DNA of 10,729 nt from Bacillota bacterium (GTDB lineage Bacteria > Bacillota > Clostridia > Tissierellales > Peptoniphilaceae): NCBI GenBank assembly GCA_023418835.1, contig JAEZYW010000051.1, positions 1 through 10,729 of the forward strand, written 5' to 3'. This document shows positions 1-7,165 of the stretch, piece after piece. Made by a program: the position numbers and the translations under genes. The notes beneath the pieces were generated by a model that was given only the letters and a program-made list of their open reading frames with translations, made no database searches and was not told the origin of the DNA. Position 1 is the stretch's first letter. Each line of letters begins with the position of its first letter.

Positions 1-536
1 CTAATGTAGACATTTTCTCTCTTTTCGTCTAAATTTTTATTTATATCCTTACAAAGAAAACAAATTCCATCATAAATTGGTTTTGTCGGTCGGTGTTTTA
101 TGTCTTTTGTATGATTTAACAAAACTCCCGCCCCAATTCCAATGCCGTATTGCCACCTTAAACTTAAACGTTCACAAAAATTTTCGACTATTTTTAGGGC
201 CGTTGCGTTCTGAGAGGATTCGTAAAATCCGCATTGGGATATTCCATAAACCTTTGGCAAAGATTCTAGATTTTTACTTTCTTTTTCTATGGCTTCAAAA
301 GTTTTTATCAAGGGCATTGGAAGCGAGTCTACATACAAGGGAAATGCAATTAGCAAAGTATCTGCTTTCAAAACATTATCAATTACAATTTTTCTTTCCC
401 TTTCAGTTTTTCCTAAAAAATCAATTCCTTGGAAAACTTCTATATCTTCTCCTAGAATTTCTTTTACCAAATTAATAATTACAAAAGTAGCGCCTTCAGT
501 TTTTTTAGGGCTTCCGTTTAATATTGCTATTCCCAT
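1..536 (-). CDS. Flavodoxin-family NAD(P)H-dependent oxidoreductase, C-terminus cut by window edge
   Basis: At least 178 residues are visible, and the frame is still open at base 1. The protein starts MGIAILNGSPKKTEGA, where NGSP (residues 7-10) is the FMN-phosphate loop of the NADPH-dependent FMN reductase branch of the flavodoxin fold. LLIAFPLYVDSLP (61-73) and QCGFYESSQN (101-110) are the next conserved segments of this clostridial family. The likely role is a cytoplasmic FMN-dependent reductase; the substrate cannot be told from sequence. ATG at 534-536 lies 6 bp after the stop of the upstream flavodoxin gene, and a weak AAGGG-type site overlaps that stop, so translational coupling is likely. 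It lacks the CxxCxxC motif of its neighbour. Family assignment is firm; the function is generic. Confidence 0.88.
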   Translation of the reverse strand, partial: MGIAILNGSPKKTEGATFVIINLVKEILGEDIEVFQGIDFLGKTERERKIVIDNVLKADTLLIAFPLYVDSLPMPLIKTFEAIEKESKNLESLPKVYGISQCGFYESSQNATALKIVENFCERLSLRWQYGIGIGAGVLLNHTKDIKHRPTKPIYDGICFLCKDINKNLDEKRENVYI

Positions 537-542
537 TTAAAA

Positions 543-1103
543 TCACCCTTTATGTAAAGAATCTTTTAATTCTTCGACAATTTCCCTTATGTTCGTTGAA
601 TCCCTAATTGTAAATGTCACATATTTGGAGGGGCAAAAATTTAATGCGTTTCTATTTGATAGTTCAATAAATGTGTCCTTTTCTTCTTCTGTGAAATCTC
701 CATAGCCAATAAATATCAAATCCGGATATTTAGAATATCGCTTTTTATGATGCATTTCTCCATTTTTAATTTCAAAAAAAGGAGAGATGTTTACAATCCC
801 CCGATCCATAAATGCCTTAATATCAGAGCTATATCCGCCAAAAGTCACTTTAGAAAGAATAATGACTTTGTCTGAATTAATATAGCTACTTGAAATGCTA
901 TTGCCTTCATCTTTTTTTATAATACAAGTTCCAGGCGTCTTTACCCAACAATTAAAACAACCCATGCACGGTTTGATCTCTCTAGAATCTAATGAAATTT
1001 TTTCAACAGAAAACTCCCCATTTAAGCCTTCTATAATTAAGGAAGTCCAATCTACTCCATTGTCATTTGTTGCAGTCGTATCGTGTAAAATTAGTATTTT
1101 CAT
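543..1103 (-). CDS. Flavodoxin-family protein with CMGCFNCW motif (NADPH-dependent FMN reductase-like)
   Basis: This is a complete 186-aa protein. It opens with a flavodoxin first strand (MKILILHDTTATNDNG) and carries CMGCFNCWVKTPGTCIIKKD (residues 46-65), with Cys46, Cys49, Cys52 and Cys60. This CxGCFxCW...C signature is typical of iron-sulfur-flavoprotein-like or FMN-reductase-like proteins of clostridia. VTFGGYSSDIKAFMDR (86-101) is the usual strand and helix that lines the flavin pocket. Whether the cysteines bind a cluster or act in redox cannot be decided here. ATG at 1101-1103 is preceded by AAAAGG. It is the first gene of a two-gene unit read from the extended -10 promoter near 1151. 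The product is probably a cytoplasmic electron-transfer flavoprotein or reductase. Confidence 0.9.
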   Translation of the reverse strand: MKILILHDTTATNDNGVDWTSLIIEGLNGEFSVEKISLDSREIKPCMGCFNCWVKTPGTCIIKKDEGNSISSSYINSDKVIILSKVTFGGYSSDIKAFMDRGIVNISPFFEIKNGEMHHKKRYSKYPDLIFIGYGDFTEEEKDTFIELSNRNALNFCPSKYVTFTIRDSTNIREIVEELKDSLHKG

Positions 1104-1150
1104 ATGCCTTTTCTCTCTCTTTAGAAGCTTTTAAAACAAATTTCAACTAA

Positions 1151-1159
1151 ATTATAACA
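1151..1159 (-). promoter_or_regulatory. Extended -10 promoter for the flavodoxin pair
   Basis: On the minus strand this reads TGTTATAAT, a perfect TATAAT with the TGn extension, about 48 bp upstream of the ATG at 1103. There is no good -35 hexamer at 16-18 bp (a TTGAAA sits only 12 bp away), which is common for extended -10 promoters. Confidence 0.55.
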
Positions 1160-1216
1160 CAATCTATATTTCAAAAATACAGATGGGAAAGTCTTTCAAA
1201 ATGTTAATAGGAGAGT

Positions 1217-1255
1217 AAAAAAATATCGACCCATTCTTTATCAGATGAGCCGATA
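1217..1255 (-). terminator. Intrinsic terminator downstream of the Mop gene
   Basis: On the minus strand TATCGGCTCAT pairs with ATGGGTCGATA over 11 bp (two G-U pairs) around a 10-base loop, followed by seven T (1217-1223). It lies 45 bp after the Mop gene and insulates the downstream flavodoxin pair from it. Confidence 0.85.
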
Positions 1256-1299
1256 CACAAACTATTTCACATTAGCGTTTTTATTTATTAAAACTACTA

Positions 1300-1509
1300 T
1301 TAATCAATACCTATCATAACATTGCTAGCTTTAATTACTGCATATGCTTCCTTGCCTACTTCTAGTTCCAGTTCTTTGATTGAATTCATAGTAATTGATG
1401 AAGAAATTTTATTTCCTCCGCCGATATCTATAATAACAATTCCATTTACTGCACCATCAATTATTTCTACAATAGTTCCTTTGATTTGATTTCTTGCACT
1501 TAATCTCAT
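1300..1509 (-). CDS. Molybdenum-pterin binding (Mop/TOBE domain) protein
   Basis: This is a 69-aa protein made of a single Mop domain: MRLSARNQIKGTIVEIIDGAVNGIV at the start and VGKEAYAVIKASNVMIGID at the end. SARNQIKG, GAVNG and KASNVMIG are hallmark segments. Stand-alone Mop proteins (molbindins) assemble into oligomers that bind molybdate or tungstate in the cytoplasm for storage or homeostasis; the same domain occurs in ModE and ModC. No molybdate transporter or cofactor gene is in the window. The start is supported by AGGAGG seven bases before the ATG. It follows the lipoprotein gene by 57 bp with no terminator between, so it may be the last gene of that transcript. Confidence 0.93.
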   Translation of the reverse strand: MRLSARNQIKGTIVEIIDGAVNGIVIIDIGGGNKISSSITMNSIKELELEVGKEAYAVIKASNVMIGID

Positions 1510-1566
1510 ATATTCCTCCTACATTTTTTTATATTATTCCCATCATATCCCATTTTTATTTTAATT

Positions 1567-2331
1567 TTAATCATTATAATCGAGTATCCCTTCTACGCAT
1601 ATTCCCGTTTCTTCGTGGAACAATACGCATGGTGCATATACCCAGTGGGTTCCTGGTTGATCCGAAGGCGCAATAGTCTTTCTTTCTTCTTGAAGTTTTT
1701 CATAATCTTCAGTTTTTATAACAGAGATTACTCCCTTTGGATTTTTGTCATCTTCAATATACTCTACTCCCAAGCTCTTTTCATATCCTGGAATTTCTTC
1801 TATTTTGTGGAATATGTTTTCTAATCCTTCTTTTTCAGCGGATTTTTTTAATTCTGCCATAAGCTCATCGTATTTATTATTAAAAGAGCCTTGAGATCCC
1901 AATAGTTCTTCAGCCAATTCTTTGTCGTTATCTACCATTTCCAAAATCGACTCGGAAAAGTATGCCCCATCTTCGGCATCAATTATGTTTTCGATTTCTT
2001 TACTTTCATTTAACTCGTATTTTCGAGGATAAATCGCTCCTGATTCATTTGCAAAAATTCCATTATCAAAAGAATATCCCATTTCGATAATATTTGTATA
2101 GATGTTATACTTATTGTCTATTTCCTCTAGTTTTACAATGTCCACGACAATGGCAGGAATCAAATTGTTTTCTTTTTCCTCACCATATTTAATATCTTCT
2201 CGAATTATTTCTACAAACTCTTCATCTGATTGAACTTCTATTTCCTCTTTTACTTTATCTGCGTCTGTTTTATTGCACCCTAAAAATAAGATTAAAGATG
2301 CAAATATTAATATTATTAACTTTTTATTCAT
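1567..2331 (-). CDS. Putative lipoprotein of unknown function
   Basis: This is a 254-aa protein with an N-terminal MNKK, a hydrophobic stretch (residues 5-17) and Cys19 after Leu-Gly, which looks like a type II signal peptide with the slightly atypical box F-L-G-C. The mature part is rich in Asp, Glu and Lys and has no family I recognise. A more ordered C-terminal third includes GTHWVYAPCVLFHEETGICVEG, with a cysteine pair that could form a disulfide outside the membrane. AAGGA lies about 8 bases before the ATG. The gene starts 20 bp after the restored end of the DUF2568-like gene, so the two probably form an operon under the divergent TetR regulator. Attachment to the outer leaflet is inferred; no function is assigned. 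Confidence 0.82.
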   Translation of the reverse strand: MNKKLIILIFASLILFLGCNKTDADKVKEEIEVQSDEEFVEIIREDIKYGEEKENNLIPAIVVDIVKLEEIDNKYNIYTNIIEMGYSFDNGIFANESGAIYPRKYELNESKEIENIIDAEDGAYFSESILEMVDNDKELAEELLGSQGSFNNKYDELMAELKKSAEKEGLENIFHKIEEIPGYEKSLGVEYIEDDKNPKGVISVIKTEDYEKLQEERKTIAPSDQPGTHWVYAPCVLFHEETGICVEGILDYND

Positions 2332-2351
2332 TTCCTACATCCTTTATTTCT

Positions 2352-2707
2352 TTAAAACATATCCCATTCGCCCCTGCCTAAAGTCCATTGGATAAGAGTA
2401 CTTATGCCAACTAATATAAAAATCCAAAGGTCATTGCCTTATTTTCCTTTAGAAGTTGCAAGGATGGCAATGCCAAAATTAAAAACTTCAAACTGTAATA
2501 CAGGATTTCCAGCAATTTGTTAGGGGCTTTTGGAGAGAAAAAAGCACTCCAAAAATACATAAATACAAATACGGCTAGGACAGCTCCTGAAATTTTAAAA
2601 ATATTATTGTCAAAAAACCTATAGGCCAGTCTGCCCCATAAAGACATGGCAGCTAGTTCCAATGCAAAGATTAAAACGTCATTTAAGTGAACGATAATAT
2701 TAATCAT
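2352..2707 (-). pseudogene. DUF2568/YrdB-like small membrane protein, frameshifted near its end
   Basis: The first frame (2411-2707) encodes 98 aa with hydrophobic helices and FWSAFFSPKAPNKL (residues 52-65), the WGxFxSPKAP signature I associate with DUF2568 (YrdB-like) four-helix membrane proteins. That frame ends abruptly in KAMTFGFLY. Shifting by one base at 2438 continues as GNDLWIFILVGISTLIQW and then TLGRGEWDMF, ending at 2352. This supplies the missing fourth helix and gives 118 aa, the family's usual size. The combined span is 356 bp, one base short of whole codons, as a single-base deletion would give. AAGGAG lies 8 bases before the ATG. The lipoprotein gene follows 20 bp after the restored stop. 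The lesion could be real or a sequencing error; no slippery heptamer is apparent. Confidence 0.78.
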
Positions 2708-2768
2708 AGAATACTCCTTGTAATAAAATATTTTTAAAACAATTACCCATATATTAAAATTATATTAC

Positions 2769-2798
2769 ATCAATTGATAAAATGATATACAATATTGT
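2769..2798. promoter_or_regulatory. Candidate paired operator in the TetR divergent region
   Basis: Two 10-bp perfect palindromes, ATCAATTGAT (2769-2778) and ACAATATTGT (2789-2798), have centres 20 bp apart, close to two helical turns. The second abuts the -35 box of the TetR promoter. They lie between the divergent TetR and membrane-protein genes, where an autoregulating TetR protein would bind. The half-sites differ from each other, and short palindromes are common in AT-rich DNA, so this is only a candidate. Confidence 0.35.
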
Positions 2799-2826
2799 TG
2801 ACTTAATAACACTTCTAACTTATACT
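2798..2826 (+). promoter_or_regulatory. Sigma-A promoter of the TetR gene
   Basis: TTGACT (2798-2803), a 17-bp spacer and TATACT (2821-2826) form a near-consensus promoter. The predicted transcript start, about 2833-2836, leaves only 7-10 bases before the first ATG of the TetR frame, which makes that start questionable. Confidence 0.75.
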
Positions 2827-2842
2827 GTCTTCGTGAACTTTA

Positions 2843-3415
2843 ATGGAGGTGAATAAAATAAAACCAGCAATTACATCTAGAAAAGAAATTTTAAGAAACT
2901 GTAGAAAGATTGTATCCACCGATGGACTGGCAGCTTTAAATATGCGATCTGTTGCCAAAAAATGTGACGTGGCTTTGGGTTCTTTATACTACTATTTTCC
3001 ATCCAAGGAAGATCTTTTGGTGGCAACTATTCTAAGTGTTTGGAAAGAAATTTTTCAAATCGAAAAACCTGGTGATAAAAATTTATCTTTTACAAAATAT
3101 ATTGAAGTGTGTTTTGAAAAACTTCGAAAGGGCTCTGAAAGGTATCCCAACTTTTTAACTATGCATTCCATAAGTTTTGCTAGTTTAGCAAAAGACAAAT
3201 CTAGGGAAACAATGGAAATTTATCAAACCCAAATTAAAGGTAAAATGTTAGAAGCTCTAAGGGCAGATCCTTTAGTCAAGGAGGATGCCTTTACAAATGA
3301 GTTTAATGAATCTGATTTTATAGACTTTGTATTTGGAAATTCAATGTCCCTTTTAATTGACCAAAAAAATGACTGTCGAGTACTCATAGAAGTGATAAGT
3401 CGCATAATTTATTAA
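2843..3415 (+). CDS. TetR/AcrR-family transcriptional regulator
   Basis: The frame encodes up to 190 aa. The N-terminal DNA-binding domain spans roughly residues 11-58: TSRKEILRNCRKIVSTDGLAAL, then NMRSVAKKCDVALGSLYYYF (33-52) as the helix-turn-helix, then PSKEDLL. The rest is a variable helical ligand-binding and dimer domain with no recognisable ligand class. It is divergent from the DUF2568-like/lipoprotein operon, its most likely target together with itself. The start is uncertain. ATG at 2843 lies just 7-10 bases after the predicted transcript start, with no ribosome site upstream, while GGAGGTGA falls inside codons 1-4 and is ideally placed (8 bases) for an ATA at 2858-2860. No U-tailed terminator follows on this strand. 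Confidence 0.88.
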   Translation: MEVNKIKPAITSRKEILRNCRKIVSTDGLAALNMRSVAKKCDVALGSLYYYFPSKEDLLVATILSVWKEIFQIEKPGDKNLSFTKYIEVCFEKLRKGSERYPNFLTMHSISFASLAKDKSRETMEIYQTQIKGKMLEALRADPLVKEDAFTNEFNESDFIDFVFGNSMSLLIDQKNDCRVLIEVISRIIY

Positions 3416-3423
3416 TCAAATCG

Positions 3424-3447
3424 AAAAAGCAGGGGTTGATCCCCTGC
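3424..3447 (-). terminator. Intrinsic terminator of nfo
   Basis: GCAGGGG pairs with CCCCTGC over 7 G+C-rich base pairs around a 5-base loop (3429-3447). On the minus strand five T (3424-3428) follow. On the plus strand no T run follows, so it serves nfo rather than the TetR gene. Confidence 0.8.
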
Positions 3448-3509
3448 AAAATGAAACAGCTATTTCAAATTATTGTCTAATCTAATAGTTCTTCACTACT
3501 AATTGACAA

Positions 3510-4340
3510 TTATCCTCTAATTTCTTTTAATAATTTAATTTCTTCTTCATATCCATCTAGCTCATTAGGCGTTTCTAAATTAAAGGGCAAATCTCTTAAT
3601 TTTGGATGGTTAATAATTCTTCCAATTCCTTCAATTCCAATTTTACCTTGTCCAATTTTTTCGTGGCGATCCTTTGATGCGCCTAAATCGTTTTTGCTAT
3701 CGTTTAAGTGGATTGCTCGAAGTCTTTCTAAGCCTACAATTTTGTCGAATTCTTCTAAAACTCCGTCTAAATTGTCCCTTACGTCGTATCCAGCCTCCCA
3801 AAGATGGCAAGTGTCTAAACAAACTCCGATTTTATCCTTTAGATCAACACCTTCAATAATGGCTGAAAGCTCTTCAAATTTGTTTCCAATTTCCGTTCCC
3901 TTACCGCTCATTCCTTCCAATAGGACGATTGTAGTTTGATCTTCAGTCATTATTGTGTTTAAAAGTTCGATTATGTGCTCAATTCCCTTTTCCACTCCTA
4001 GACCTGTGTGAGAACCTGGATGGAAGTTGTAATAATTTCCTGGGATAAATTCCATTCTTTCTAAATCGTCTTTCATTGTAATTTTTGCAAACTCCCTAAC
4101 CTCTGGTTTTGCAGAAGCTGGATTTAGAGTATAGGGGGCATGGGCAACTAATTTTCCAAAGTTATTTTCTTTTAAAATTTCTCTCAATCTCATAGCGTCT
4201 TCTGGGTCAATTTCTTTCGCCCTAGAACCCCTTGGATTTCTAGTAAAAAACTGAAATGTATTTGCTCCAATTTCCAACGCCGTCTTTCCCATCTTTTCAA
4301 AACCACCTGCTGTGGAGAGGTGACATCCTATCGTAAACAT
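3510..4340 (-). CDS. nfo: Endonuclease IV (deoxyribonuclease IV, AP endonuclease)
   Basis: This 276-aa protein is of normal family length. It cleaves DNA 5' to abasic sites and removes damaged 3' ends in base excision repair in the cytoplasm. By comparison with E. coli Nfo, all nine ligands of the trinuclear zinc centre are visible: His67 (AHAPY), His107 (FHPGSH), Glu142 (LLEGMSG), Asp176 and His179 (CLDTCH), His211 (IHLNDS), Asp224 and His226 (DRHEKIGQG) and Glu256 (NLETP). AGGAGG precedes the ATG by about 6 bases. It is a single-gene unit with its own extended -10 promoter (4372-4380) and terminator (3424-3447). Confidence 0.97.
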   Translation of the reverse strand: MFTIGCHLSTAGGFEKMGKTALEIGANTFQFFTRNPRGSRAKEIDPEDAMRLREILKENNFGKLVAHAPYTLNPASAKPEVREFAKITMKDDLERMEFIPGNYYNFHPGSHTGLGVEKGIEHIIELLNTIMTEDQTTIVLLEGMSGKGTEIGNKFEELSAIIEGVDLKDKIGVCLDTCHLWEAGYDVRDNLDGVLEEFDKIVGLERLRAIHLNDSKNDLGASKDRHEKIGQGKIGIEGIGRIINHPKLRDLPFNLETPNELDGYEEEIKLLKEIRG

Positions 4341-4371
4341 AAATTCCTCCTAATTTTATTTAACCTATTAA

Positions 4372-4380
4372 ATTATACCA
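4372..4380 (-). promoter_or_regulatory. Extended -10 promoter of nfo
   Basis: The minus strand reads TGGTATAAT, a consensus extended -10, about 32 bp upstream of the nfo ATG. The nearest -35-like TTGAAA is 20 bp upstream, longer than usual. Confidence 0.55.
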
Positions 4381-4421
4381 TATAACTTAATAACCATTTT
4401 CAATTCCTTCTAATCTTCAAT

Positions 4422-4465
4422 AAAAAAACCCGCGCCACAATCTGTAATCCAGACCATGGCACAGG
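4422..4465 (-). terminator. Strong intrinsic terminator of the dehydrogenase/abgA/carboxypeptidase unit
   Basis: On the minus strand CCTGTGCCATGGTCTG pairs over all 16 positions with CAGATTGTGGCGCGGG (five G-U pairs) around a 5-base loop, followed by seven T (4422-4428). It begins 14 bp after the carboxypeptidase stop codon. Confidence 0.92.
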
Positions 4466-4478
4466 CAAATTTTAAAAT

Positions 4479-5801
4479 TTAATTGTTAAAAATGGCATAT
4501 GCCGATGCAAAGAAGTTTTTATATCTAATTTGAAGTCTTTTTAAAAAACTAGATTCTACTATATCTTCTTTGACGACTAAATCGCTTTTGTGGACTTCTT
4601 CTCCGTTTACATAATAATTTATGCTCCCCCCAGATGTTCCGGATTTTAAGGGTTTGTCGATTCCCATTAGATTTGTCGTATAAGTAACCACGTCAGATTT
4701 CTTTTTTAGTATTTCTATCTGTTCATTGGGATAGACATTTATTTCGCTGGGATCTAGTTGTTCATTGGATATGGTTTCTATGGGAATTTGGGTCTCTCCT
4801 AAAATTTTATATTCGTAATTTCCAATTGCAGATTCCATCAACTTCTTAATGGCAACATATCTTTCCGCATCGGAGTTAGAGCCCATTGTAATTCCTATAA
4901 GCCTAATGTCTCCATTGGAAACCCCGTCTCCTCGAACTAACCCAGTTGCAACCATACATCTTCCAGCTTTTCCTGTGTATCCAGTTTTTAAACCGTCTAT
5001 TTCAGAAATCTCTCCTAAAATTGGATTGGTATTTTTCTCGTCAAATTCTCTATTTTCGTCGACTAATGAAGATTTTCTCGTTATTTCCAAAATTTCCGGA
5101 TAGTCTATTAAAAATTGACGGCTCAATTTAAACAAATCCCTTGTGGAAATCATATTTTGTTGATTAATTACATAATTTGGAAGTCCGCTGGAATTTACAA
5201 AGACATAAGAAGTGATCCCCAAAGATTCTGCCTTTGCTTTCATCATATTTACAAAGGAAGCTTCCGTTCCTGCAATGTGTCTTGCAAGGGCATTTACGGC
5301 GTCATTTCCAGAGACTATCATAGCAGCTTCAATAAGCTGTCTTACAGTAACTTGGTCTCCTTCTTTGAGTTCAAAAGAAGATCCCCCAATTAATTGGGTT
5401 TCTCTATCCACAGTTATTATATCGTCGTAGGAAATATTTCCCTTTTTTATTTCGTCTAGGGCGACATAGACAGTAAGTATCTTAGTTGTAGAAGCTATCG
5501 CCACTAATTCGTCAATGTTATCTGCTTCTAAAATCGTTCCAGATTTAAAATCCCCCACTAAATAAGTAGTGGTCAAAGCGTCTACAGATTTGTTGATATG
5601 TTTTTTTACTTGTCTTTCCCATTCAGCCTTTCTTTCTGCTTCTTTTAAGGCTTCTTGTTCTTCAATTGTAAGAGTTGTCTCCTCTGTCACCATTTCTGTA
5701 ATTCCATTTATAGGCTTTTCTACTTTTTCAGCAGCAAAGACCCCCATAGGAGATTGAATTATAAAAATTAGGGCTAGAATAATTATTAATTTCTTTTTCA
5801 T
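4479..5801 (-). CDS. D-alanyl-D-alanine carboxypeptidase (peptidase S11, DacF-like)
   Basis: This 440-aa penicillin-binding protein trims the terminal D-Ala from peptidoglycan pentapeptides outside the membrane. A signal peptide (residues 1-24, ending VFAA) precedes a charged, helical linker (about 30-70, rich in Glu, Lys and Arg). The catalytic domain follows with S104-T-T-K107 (nucleophile and base), S164-G-N166 and K272-T-G274. The segment 330-411 resembles the C-terminal beta domain of PBP5-type enzymes, and the last 25 residues (SFLKRLQIRYKNFF...) look like an amphipathic membrane helix. The linker pushes the active serine about 40 residues further in than is usual in this family. It lies 46 bp after the amidohydrolase gene; a GGTGA site precedes the ATG. 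It is probably the last gene of a three-gene transcript. DacF versus DacB naming is unresolved. Confidence 0.95.
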   Translation of the reverse strand: MKKKLIIILALIFIIQSPMGVFAAEKVEKPINGITEMVTEETTLTIEEQEALKEAERKAEWERQVKKHINKSVDALTTTYLVGDFKSGTILEADNIDELVAIASTTKILTVYVALDEIKKGNISYDDIITVDRETQLIGGSSFELKEGDQVTVRQLIEAAMIVSGNDAVNALARHIAGTEASFVNMMKAKAESLGITSYVFVNSSGLPNYVINQQNMISTRDLFKLSRQFLIDYPEILEITRKSSLVDENREFDEKNTNPILGEISEIDGLKTGYTGKAGRCMVATGLVRGDGVSNGDIRLIGITMGSNSDAERYVAIKKLMESAIGNYEYKILGETQIPIETISNEQLDPSEINVYPNEQIEILKKKSDVVTYTTNLMGIDKPLKSGTSGGSINYYVNGEEVHKSDLVVKEDIVESSFLKRLQIRYKNFFASAYAIFNN

Positions 5802-5847
5802 AACTTCACCAAATTTAGTTTACCACATATTAAAAAATTATTTATGA

Positions 5848-7146
5848 TTATTTTTTGAAAATATCCATAACTGCGGCAGAAAATATTTTCACAGTCTTAC
5901 TCAAAACACCTTCGTCATAATCAAACTTTCTGTTGTGGGCAGGGGCATAAGTCTTTGTCAAAACTCGCATAAATGTTCCTTCTCCCCCATTTTCTTGAAC
6001 TCTGGAAAGCATATAAGAGACGTCTTCTGAACCTCCAAGGCTTCTATAGTCTTCTTTGGAAACTTTAAATCCCAATTCCTCAGAGACTTTTCTTATTCTG
6101 TCAATCATAGATTGATCACTAACCATGGAGCTTGCCTCTCCCATTAACTTATATTCCCACTCCAAATTATGCATTTTGGCAGCATTTTCAATTATTCTAA
6201 AGGCGTATTCTCTCACGTAATCGTTTATTTTTGTGGTTTCTCCCCTAGTTTCAATCTTAAGTGTGGCAATATCTGGAATTACATTTCTTCCAGTTCCCGC
6301 TTGAGAATATCCCACATTTATCCTAGTTGCCCCTTCAGAATGTCTGGGAATGGAATAAAGATTTAAAATTGCCGTAGCCATTCCCATTGCAGCATTATTT
6401 CCCAATTGAGGAGAACCTCCTGCGTGGGAAGATTTTCCTTTAAAAGTAATGTCCAGTTTCGTCGTCGCTAAAGCCTCGTCTGAACCTGGAACCAAGTCGT
6501 AATCTCCACTTTGGCTAGTAATGTGAGAGCTAATGAAATACTTCACATCGTCAAGGTGTCCCTTTTCTACGATGGATTTTGCTCCCCTGACCCCTTCTTC
6601 TGCCGGTTGGAATATCAACTTGACTGTCCCCTTAATTTTGTCTTTAAATTCCATCAAGGTTTCCGCCACTCCCAGTCCAATGCTAGCGTGACCGTCGTGT
6701 CCGCAAGCGTGGGAGACATTTTCGTTTATGGAAGAAAATCCACATTTAAAGGGAATATGCTCATCGCTTTGGTCTTCTTGAACGCCCAAGGCGTCAATGT
6801 CAAATCGCATTCCAATTACAGGACCCCTTCCATTTTTCAAAACTCCCATTACTCCAGTCTTTCCACCTTTCATTTTCGGTAGAAATTTGGAATTGGGAAA
6901 TTCTTTTATGGCCTTTTCATAGAAAAATTCCATCTCTTCTTCTTCTGGAAGTCCCATTCTAGTTTCTAAGCCCAACAATTCTTCCCCAATTATCACTTGA
7001 TAACCCAGTTCTTCCAATCTATTTGCAATTATTTCAGAGGTTCTATACTCATTCCATCCGCTTTCAGCATTTTTGTGAAAGTCTCTTCTGTAATTTATAA
7101 GTTTTTCATTTATCCCGTCTACGTAATTTTTTATCTCTGAATGCAT
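5848..7146 (-). CDS. abgA: AbgA-type M20 amidohydrolase (p-aminobenzoyl-glutamate hydrolase subunit A-like)
   Basis: This 432-aa M20D metallopeptidase-fold enzyme closely follows what I recall of E. coli AbgA: RRDFHKNAESGW (20-31), RMGLP (63-67), RFDIDAL (114-120), SHACGHDGH (145-153), FQPAEEG (179-185), HSEGATRINVG (269-279) and GTGRNVIP (284-291). Likely metal ligands are Cys148, His150, Glu184, His208 and His404 (APAHNRKFD), with Glu183 as catalytic base; residues about 222-335 form the dimerisation lid. AbgA with AbgB cleaves p-aminobenzoyl-glutamate, a folate breakdown product, to p-aminobenzoate and glutamate. No AbgB or AbgT transporter gene is beside it, so it may act alone and on another N-acyl amino acid. 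AGGAGG precedes the ATG, 19 bp after the dehydrogenase stop. Confidence 0.88.
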   Translation of the reverse strand: MHSEIKNYVDGINEKLINYRRDFHKNAESGWNEYRTSEIIANRLEELGYQVIIGEELLGLETRMGLPEEEEMEFFYEKAIKEFPNSKFLPKMKGGKTGVMGVLKNGRGPVIGMRFDIDALGVQEDQSDEHIPFKCGFSSINENVSHACGHDGHASIGLGVAETLMEFKDKIKGTVKLIFQPAEEGVRGAKSIVEKGHLDDVKYFISSHITSQSGDYDLVPGSDEALATTKLDITFKGKSSHAGGSPQLGNNAAMGMATAILNLYSIPRHSEGATRINVGYSQAGTGRNVIPDIATLKIETRGETTKINDYVREYAFRIIENAAKMHNLEWEYKLMGEASSMVSDQSMIDRIRKVSEELGFKVSKEDYRSLGGSEDVSYMLSRVQENGGEGTFMRVLTKTYAPAHNRKFDYDEGVLSKTVKIFSAAVMDIFKK

Positions 7147-7165
7147 AAATCCTCCTATTAAATCT

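Noticed and set aside
77..475. A 132-codon plus-strand reading frame
   Set aside because: It lies wholly antisense to the flavodoxin-family gene 1-536, whose protein shows clear family motifs; the plus-strand translation has no recognisable domain.
2430..2450. Programmed -1 frameshifting in the DUF2568-like gene
   Set aside because: No X_XXY_YYZ slippery heptamer occurs in frame at the join and no strong downstream stem is evident; a one-base deletion is simpler.
3429..3447. The GC hairpin as terminator of the TetR gene
   Set aside because: On the plus strand it is followed by AAAATGAAAC with no T run; the T run is on the minus strand, so it belongs to nfo.
3472..3509. Inverted repeat ATTGTC...GACAAT just after nfo
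   Set aside because: The arms are only 6 bp with a long, imperfectly paired middle and no T run; it is likely a chance feature in AT-rich spacer.
5802..5847. Separate promoter for the carboxypeptidase gene
   Set aside because: TGGTAAACT on the minus strand is a poor -10 and there is no -35 at proper distance; read-through from the dehydrogenase promoter is more likely.
6511..6882. A 123-codon plus-strand reading frame
   Set aside because: It is antisense to the AbgA-type gene in a conserved catalytic region, has no ribosome site, and its translation looks like no protein family.
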